64,000 bases of DNA, taken from positions 10,747,563 through 10,811,562 of the forward strand of contig JAJEKV010000014.1 in assembly GCA_021234155.1 (NCBI GenBank). The letters run 5' to 3'. The notes beneath the pieces were generated by a model, which ran no database searches, was not told the origin of the DNA, and saw nothing but the letters and a program-made list of their open reading frames with translations. Origin of the DNA: Isoetes taiwanensis. Taxonomy: Eukaryota > Streptophyta > Lycopodiopsida > Isoetales > Isoetaceae. Positions 57,301 to 64,000 of the stretch are shown one piece after another (the stretch's first letter is position 1; every line of letters starts with the position of its first letter). A program made the position numbers and the translations under genes.

Positions 57301-58429
57301 CATGCAAGCATGGCAAGGAGGAGAAGATTCAAGCAAGGCATAGTAGAGTTTGAAGATTGGAAGACCCCTCAAGAATGAAGTTTGGAAGACCCCTCAAAGA
57401 TTCCTTGGTATGTAACTAATTTGAGATCATTTTGGCAATTCCACAAGATTCATTACATGAGCTCGCCACTTGAATCCCACCCATGAACACCATATTTGCC
57501 TCCTAATCCATATTCTCTTGTCTCACCTTCATTTCCCCTAGCCAAAGTTGGCAAATAGCCTTTTCTCTAGTCAAAACACACCATTCACATACCATTCACA
57601 CACCACACACTCACCATATCTTCGTCATCTTCAAAAGCAAAAATTCCATTCAATTTGGCTTTTCCTATGATCTAAGATAAAGTGCACAATTTCTCCAAAC
57701 AAGCATGAAGAAGTCAAATGACCAAGATGTTGCATAAGAGATCCAAGGTTATGTGCACTAGTGCCAAATTATCTACATCATCATCAAAAGATGCCATTCA
57801 TCATCCACATCATCACCCAAGCATGCCATGTCATCATACACATGTCACCTACCATAAAATTTCTTTTTCAAAACATTTGACCTAAGAAAAGTCATTTTGA
57901 TACCTAAGGTGACATGTCATCTTCCATTGTGCCACATCATCACTAAATGCTTCCATATCATCCTATACATGTCATTCACACCATTTCCACCTCGTAAAAA
58001 ATTTTGACTAGAAAAAAGACATTTTGCCACCTTGCTTGACACATCATCACCCCATTGCCATGTCATCATCCATTTGGCAAATCACCCTACCAACTTGCCA
58101 CATCATCAAATTTGACCTCCATTTTGAGCCAAAAAGTCAAATGCTCTTTTTTGCAAAAAGATTCTCCCATCTTGTAGAGCATCGAAAAAGATTCTTTGTG
58201 AAAAAAAAAGAATTTTTGTAAAAGACCATGCTTTGACCTTCATTTTTGAGTTCTTGGGATTTGTGCCAAGCTTTTAAAAAAAAATCCTATCTACCCCCGG
58301 CCTAGTCACTCATCCCATCCAGTCCCCAACACCCCACCCTGCGGGCATGCGAGCCGGGCCGGGCGGACATCACGTGGAGACATGACGTAATTCTTATTAG
58401 CCACATTGGATAACCCATTTATACCTGAG
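57301..58429. other. Low-complexity CACATCATC-rich region
   Basis: Repeated CATCATCAC, ATGTCATC and CACATCATC phrases across about 57760-58110, with CAAAATTT-type spacers. No coding content. Possibly LTR-derived. Confidence 0.5.
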
Positions 58430-59045
58430 CTGCCAGCATGAAAAAACGCATGCGGGATATTTCGACCAAAAGTCTCAAGAATCCTAAAAACTTTCATGCC
58501 AAGATCCGGATTTTCTAAACGATTCAACCGTCTAATCATAGCCAAATGCTCCCGTATTTACCTATTCTAAGCCAAGAACCCTTAAACTAAGCAAAAAGAC
58601 AAGGATCTAAGCCGGATTTGCCAAGAACAGGCCGGAAACAGGGGATTAAGAAGGGGAAATTGTTTACAGAAATTTTCGAGGGCTTTGGGCGCAAGAAGTG
58701 ATCGAGACATCTCTCTTAGAGACCGGTTTGACTGACAGTAGCTTGAATCTGCCTTTCTTGCTTCTTAAATCCATGGATTACTTGAGGCAAACTGCTTATT
58801 TTCTATTGTGAAGACTTTTTTATCCTGTGCCCAAAACATCAGAGCTTGGAAAATCTTTGATTGACTGTATGATGTTCCTATGAATGAAAATCTGACCCTT
58901 GGCATTAAAATCTTGCTCAACTTACATTCCATTTTGCAAACGAGGTAAATTATAAAGGCAAATGTGGTATTTGAAGAAAGTTAATTGATTTCAAGCACAT
59001 CACATCTTAGGTTGCATCTCACTCTGCTCTATGAACAAATATCAA
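58430..59045 (-). repeat. Inverted repeat E, right copy
   Basis: Reverse complement of 53710-54330, with small indels. Confidence 0.9.
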
Positions 59046-60522
59046 TACAAAAATTAAGTTAGACTGCCCCTAGTATCAAGTCAGGTGTTGCATTCTGTAA
59101 ACTCTAGCCTTTCATTTTGAGTAACATTTTAAATAGGGAAATATCAAAACAAGTAGGAAGCATTGAATCTCATAAAAGACCTCAAAAAGCATTTTGCAAT
59201 AGCCTGTCATTCAAATTTTACAAATTATTGCATTCTAGTCAAAACATCTTCCGCTTGATCATTGGTGCATTAATTCTTGCCAAACAAATTATTCTGCTTT
59301 GCTTGCAGACATTTGAAAGATGTTAGGAAGTGTCAAAAGTTAAAAAAGGTCAATATAACTCGATCTATAAAAAACTTGCTTGTCGTTTTGGCTTGTGACA
59401 GTTTTTTTGCAAAGAAAGTGAATTTCAAGCCATATTAACATATATCTTTGCAAAAGAAGTTGTTGATCCTTGTGTGCAGACCTGTCAGAGATAGAATCAA
59501 GTATCAAAGCTCAAAAACGACTCATACTTTTTGATCTACAAAAATTTGCTCACTGCCTGGGATATTGACCAAGTTTTGACTTGGTCAGAACTGCAAATTT
59601 GAGTGACTTTTGCTGATCTATTGGCATCTGACTTTTGGCCCCAGATTCTTTGAGTCTTCAAGCAGCCTTTAGAGTTGAAATCATGTCAAAATCTCAATCT
59701 GCTTGCAAATGACATCATTTTTGATGAGGCATCCTTTTTTCTATTTCGGGAAAGTATAACTAATCCATTGTTTGAGCTTTCTTTTTGCAATTTTCTTACA
59801 CATAGTGGTTGTCTGAAGCAACCTGGAGGTTTTAAGCCATTGAGGTTGAAGGTTTGCCAGGAATACCTTCAGCATTTTAGAGGTTCTACCGAGATGTGGG
59901 GTTTCCCGACTCCCACAATCATTCAATTTTGTGTGGCATATTCTTGAGCAAGGTTTTGAGAAAGGTAAGGAATATGAAAAGAAGATATGTGAGCAAGAAA
60001 GAAAGGAAAAAAAAGAGCCAAAATATGAAAATAATAAAGCGAACAATAGAAGCATAGGAAATAAAAAAAAAGGGCCAATATGAAAAGTGAAGAAACATGG
60101 AAGATGGAGAAGCCATAAAAAATATAGGTAAAAGAATGGAAATATTGGGCACCCATTTTTATTCAAAAGTGAGAAATGCAGGAAACTCCTCAAGGGAGTG
60201 TTACCCAGATCATCACCATGGGGGAAGAGGCTCTCACCACCCTTCCCTGGGCCTGCCACTACCCAGTCTCCATGGGACTTCCATGAGCCAAAGAGGAGGA
60301 GAACAAGTCCCCTCAAGATATTTATAATTTTTTTCACAAATCTCGGCCATCCACTTGGCATGATCTTGGCCCTTCTTTTTGACACCTCATCAATCTCCTC
60401 AATTTTGTCTTCTTTAACAATAAGCACAATTTGATGAAGGTTGTTAGATTGTAACAACAAACACAAATGCATCTAGGCCCTTGATCTTCTCTCTCCCTTT
60501 AGACCTTTAGAGTGCAATTCTT
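59046..60522. other. No recognised gene
   Basis: Includes a 243-residue minus frame (60472-59741) that is Phe/Leu-rich because of an A/G-rich plus strand. No domain was recognised and I do not call it a gene. Confidence 0.35.
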
Positions 60523-61780
60523 CTATGTTGATTGGGATTTGCCAAAAATCCGGTCAACACATGCCCATCTACATATCTTAGCTTTGGGCTGATCCTTGGC
60601 AAAGAGTAAGGACATGGAGTCTTGCTTCATGAAAACTTGGGTGTGACTCTTTTGGAGGAGGTGTCCTTGTTTATCTATCAAATACATGAGAGTTGTTGCA
60701 GTCTTTTCAAGTCTGGAATACCTAAGCTTTGTATCAGACGAGATTTTGCTTGCAAATAAGACAATCTTATCTTTTTGAAGTAATGCCAAACCAATGGCTC
60801 TCTTGGTGACACTTATATATGCTTAAAAGGGCTTCTAAGGATCAGGAGATTTGAGTAAAGTGGAGTGACATATGGCCTCTATATTTCTCTCAAATGCATC
60901 TTGACAAATTTTAGTCCAGTCAACTGGAATGCATTTGCTTTCTTTTTTTGTAAACTTTCCTACCTTAGTGAGGCTTGAGATAGGACTGATAGTGTTTGAA
61001 AAATGAGGCACATACATTCTTAGAAAGATTATCTAAGAAAAATTTCACCTGTTTGAGAGTCTTTGGTGGAGTAAGTCTCTTCAAAAAACCTTACTTTTGG
61101 CCACTTGAATGCCCCTTGTTAAAACCTCATGACCTAGCAAATCTCCAATTGAGTATAAGAATATGCACTTTTTATGATTCAAGCTCACACCTCCTTTTCT
61201 ACACATTGCACAGTTTGGTAAGATAAACAAGGTGATCTTTAGTAGAACTGCCTCAACTTAAATCATCCAAGAATACTCGAAATAGAGAAGATGGCATATC
61301 CTTAAATATTGTGTCCATTGCCCTTTGGAATTGGCTGGGGCATTCATGAGACTAAATGGCATCTTTTTCATGGCAAAAGTTCCTCAATGTGTGATGAAGG
61401 CTGCTTTTGGTTGATCTTCCTCCCTGATGCTTATTTGGTTGAAACCTAAAAAACCATTTAAGAAGGAGTATATCTCCTTACCTGCAACAACATGCAAGAC
61501 TTATTCCAAGAAAGGCAAAGGGTACCAATCTTTGATAGTAGCCTTGTTTAGGTCTCTATAATCAATGTATATCCTTAATAGTTTTATTCTTTTTCTCAAT
61601 AGGCACAATACAAGACAACCATTCAGGGTTCATTATTTCTGACATTAAGCTAGTATCTTTCATCTTGTACAACTCAATGCTTAATGAGATCAATCAATTC
61701 AAAATTTATCCTTCTTAGTTTTTGCATAATAGGCTTCACACCTTTAATTTCAAACTCACACACATTTTTTTCAATACCAA
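60523..61780 (-). pseudogene. Tat-like Ty3/gypsy RT and RNase H, minus strand
   Basis: RT begins near 61795 with FAWNYNEL and runs through KGVKPIMQKLRRINFELI, PWLSCIVPIEKKNK and RVFLDDL (catalytic DD) near 61250. The thumb and RNase H follow: MYVPHFSNTISPISSLTKVG (61017), KIVLFASKISSDTKLRYSRL and TLMYLIDKQGHLLQ. Same family as 54360-56280. Many stops and shifts. Confidence 0.85.
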
Positions 61781-61785
61781 TCAAC

Positions 61786-62310
61786 TCATTGTAATTCCAA
61801 GCAAATACTATCTTTCCATTCATCAAAGAATTTCATGACCATACTCTCATCCTCTTCTTTAAACATGTCACCAATGTAAAGAATCCTATCTTGACCATTC
61901 TTTTCAACTTTTATCTCTTTTACCTGTTTCTCCTTACTTGCATTGATGACAAGGATAGGGTAGAGCTGCTTCAAGTCTTCTTCCTCCAGTTTTTCCTCTT
62001 CGATTGCTCCTTTAGCTAAGTGTTCAAGGAGAACACTCCTACATAAGGCATCAGCCTCACTGTTGAGCTCCCTTGGCACATGGTGCAGCTCCCAATACTT
62101 GAAGGCTGATAGCTCCTCCAAAGCTTTGTCTCTGAGCATGATCATATCTTCATGTTTAGCCTGATACTCCTTTGAAACTTGCCTACAAACAAGTTGCGAA
62201 TCACCAAAGATGACAATGTTAGTGATGCCTAAATGTTTGGCATCTTGAAGGCCAACAATGAGAGCCTAATATTCAACCATATTTGAGGAAGCTACACTTA
62301 AGCATATGGG
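61786..62310 (-). pseudogene. Archaeal-type RNase H domain upstream of RT
   Basis: Minus strand: SVASSNMVEY, ALIVGLQDAKHLGI, IVIFGDSQLVCRQVSKEY and, in the 62145-61786 frame, LHHVPRELNSEADAL. These are the blocks of the RVT_3/archaeal RNase H fold acquired by Tat elements: E in MVEY, D in GDSQL, D in EADAL. It is followed by an acidic linker and then, in another frame, the RT start FAWNYNEL. A stop lies after MVEY. Confidence 0.8.
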
Positions 62311-62317
62311 ACCACTA

Positions 62318-62720
62318 CCAAGGTAGCCACTAAACATACTCCTTTCAGCCTTGTCTATGGCATAGAGTCCATAGTACCAATAGAGCTTGAACTACCCTCC
62401 TCGAGATTGTCACATAAAATCAACTTGGAAATTGAGGATGCATTCAAGGATAGACTTGCAATATTGATGCAGCTAGAGGAACACAGATTTGAGGCTGAGA
62501 ATGCTGCTCTTATCAAGAAAGCCAAAGACAAACAAGGCATTCTAAAGAATGGTGAGCTGGTGCTGAAGTGGAACAAGGCAAGAGAGAATACAATAGCCAA
62601 GGCCAAGACTCCTATTGGTTGAAGCCTCTCATTGAAGAAAAGGAGCTTCCCAACCCCATAAATATCCTACACTTGAAGAGATACTGGCAGCAACATGTTG
62701 CCTTGAGTCTATTTGAGTAA
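62318..62720 (+). pseudogene. Tat-like integrase C-terminal fragment
   Basis: Plus strand: KVATKHTPFSLVYGIESIVP, RLAILMQLEEHRFEAENAAL, LVLKWNKAREN, then in shifted frames FPTP and ISYT*RDTGSN for the usual LPNPINILHLKRYW end. Homologous to 55800-56280. It abuts the oppositely oriented RNase H piece, so a rearrangement joined them. Confidence 0.85.
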
Positions 62721-63794
62721 ATCAGGTTGTATTAGATTAGTGGGTCGCATTAGATTAGAGTTAAGTTGCTCTTTATACTTAAACCACAAAACAGAAAAAG
62801 AAAATAACAAAGAGATCTAGTTTAAACATGCTAGTTAGTGTTGGAAATGTTTTTTGTATTGTTTTTAGTAGGATTAGCTTTAATCTTGAAACGTCTAGAG
62901 TGCCTTGCTTCCTTCTCATACAAAACCCATATTGCCAACCTGATACGGAGCCAGCACGGGGAGTGGTCCACGACGAATGGGTTATGGAAATATGGCAAAT
63001 AGTATGTGAATGTTAATCCTAATGTTTCCCCAAGTGTATAAAAAGAAGGGGCATAGGATAATATAATATTGATATTTATGGAAGGGGTCGAGGCACTATC
63101 ATTGGGATGATTATTAGTTGGGATTGAGCTCGAGGAAAAGGCCATTGATAATATCCCATATGATAAATCATATATTCTAATTAAAGGTAAAGAGATATTT
63201 TGATATAAAAGGCGTGTTTGCTAAAAAGGGCTAAAGTCGTGGAGAGATCTATAAATAGAAGCTAAGCTAGACGTATCTCTGCAACTAGAGCTCTAATCGA
63301 GACGAATTTTACTTCATTAGAACCGTCTCGGAGTCCGGTTTTCGAATCGGGTGGCACGTCCCATAATTCGTCCGTATGAAAGAGTAATGGCCAAAAATGT
63401 GACAAAGGGTTCTATACTTTGCCATAGCGACATCACAGATTTGCAGTTGCTTACTGATGTGTGGCTACTTGGAGTAGCGAGATTAGCCTGGAAGGCCAGT
63501 AAGCCAGAAGCCAGAGCTTTGTATTTGCCATAGCACTTGTGTTTTGCCATAACCCAGTGGATCCGATTGGGCGGTTAATTGTGCTCCTAAATTCTTTATA
63601 CCTGAAAGACTATCTCTTTCCTAATCTTGTTCATCAGTTGTGATGATGTTGTGAATACAAGTTGATCTTGTTTATCTACTAAAATATTATTTCAAGCCCA
63701 TATAAATATCTCAAATACTATAAATTGTATCACAACCATTTCTCTATATTGACAATTGTTGAAGCTCCTGAAGACTCACATCAAGCATAAGAGG
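62721..63794 (+). other. Non-coding; TATA-like motif near 63249
   Basis: CTATAAATAGAAGC at about 63249-63262 is a good TATA match. A 60-codon frame 63351-63533 on the plus strand and a 77-codon frame on the minus have no recognised domain. It may be LTR-like sequence of the Tat family. Confidence 0.35.
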
Positions 63795-64000
63795 CTGGAG
63801 GACTAGCTTATCTTTTCGTTTGGCATGATGCTGCCACATTTTGGCAGCATAGAAGAGCCATGTACGCACATCACATTCCTAGCTAACATTTTACTTGATA
63901 TATGTGAATGAGCCAACATATCATAGATCTTGAAAATATTTTGTATTGAAGACCTCTAGAAGATATCAAGTATGAAGAACGAAGTGAGGACTTTTATTGA
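63795..64000 (+). repeat. Dispersed repeat F, copy 2 (runs to window end)
   Basis: Homologous to 57105-57300; same purine-rich start (GAGGCTGGAGGACTAGC) and TTGGCATGATGCTGCCACA block. Confidence 0.75.

Noticed and set aside
59741-60472. 243-codon open frame on the minus strand
   Set aside because: It is Phe/Leu-rich because the plus strand is an A/G-rich low-complexity tract; shifted frames are also open and no domain is visible.
63247-63533. TATA box with a 60-codon gene
   Set aside because: The small frame has no domain, the opposite strand is also open, and the region lies among Tat-family debris.

Overview
The window looks like nuclear DNA of a land plant with a large, repeat-rich genome. 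It has an intron-split plastid tryptophan-synthase-alpha gene, a plant-style enolase pseudogene, several decayed PPR fragments and nested Ty3/gypsy, L1 and hAT elements. The many dead PPR pieces and the unusual transposons fit a fern or lycophyte better than a typical angiosperm, but that is inference. No rRNA, organellar or bacterial gene was seen.

Layout. 1-7.8 kb: a ~0.9-1.0 kb segment present twice (1-920 and 6823-7842), an integrase fragment of a Ty3/gypsy element (1897-2925) and a foldback repeat. 7.8-14.3 kb: a minus-strand chromovirus remnant carrying two younger insertions, a structurally complete 2975-bp non-autonomous LTR element (9262-12236, TSD AGGAC) and a 367-bp hAT-type MITE (13559-13925). 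14.3-24.4 kb: a possible solo LTR, a gag scrap, an enolase pseudogene (16770-17303), a second foldback copy, PPR debris and a 680-bp tandem duplication. 24.4-30.2 kb: a decayed plus-strand chromovirus interrupted by a 5'-truncated L1 LINE; its 3' end is cut by a miniature LTR element whose LTR holds a tRNA-like A/B-box promoter. 30.6-37.6 kb: another PPR pseudogene, AT-rich intergenic DNA, tandem repeats and a 120-bp palindromic MITE with a perfect 8-bp TSD.

37.9-42.1 kb, minus strand: the only gene I judge intact, TSA (nine exons, 316 codons plus stop, all splice sites and reading phases consistent).

42.2-49.3 kb: the most unusual object, a 7.1-kb near-perfect palindrome. Each ~3.55-kb arm carries a spliced gene for a Crypton-like tyrosine recombinase, with its own TATA box and leader repeats. 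The arms meet at a 16-bp inverted sequence that also lies about 95 bp inside the outer ends. Both recombinase copies have frameshifts. The outer end lies ~106 bp from the TSA start codon, so it may have replaced or joined the TSA promoter.

49.3-64 kb: the 3' end of another minus-strand chromovirus with a complete 1578-bp LTR (49875-51452) and chromodomain, a PPR pseudogene, and fragments of a Tat-like Ty3/gypsy family in both orientations. One of these has an archaeal-type RNase H region upstream of the reverse transcriptase. Apart from TSA, nearly everything here is repeat-derived, and the nesting gives a relative order of insertions.
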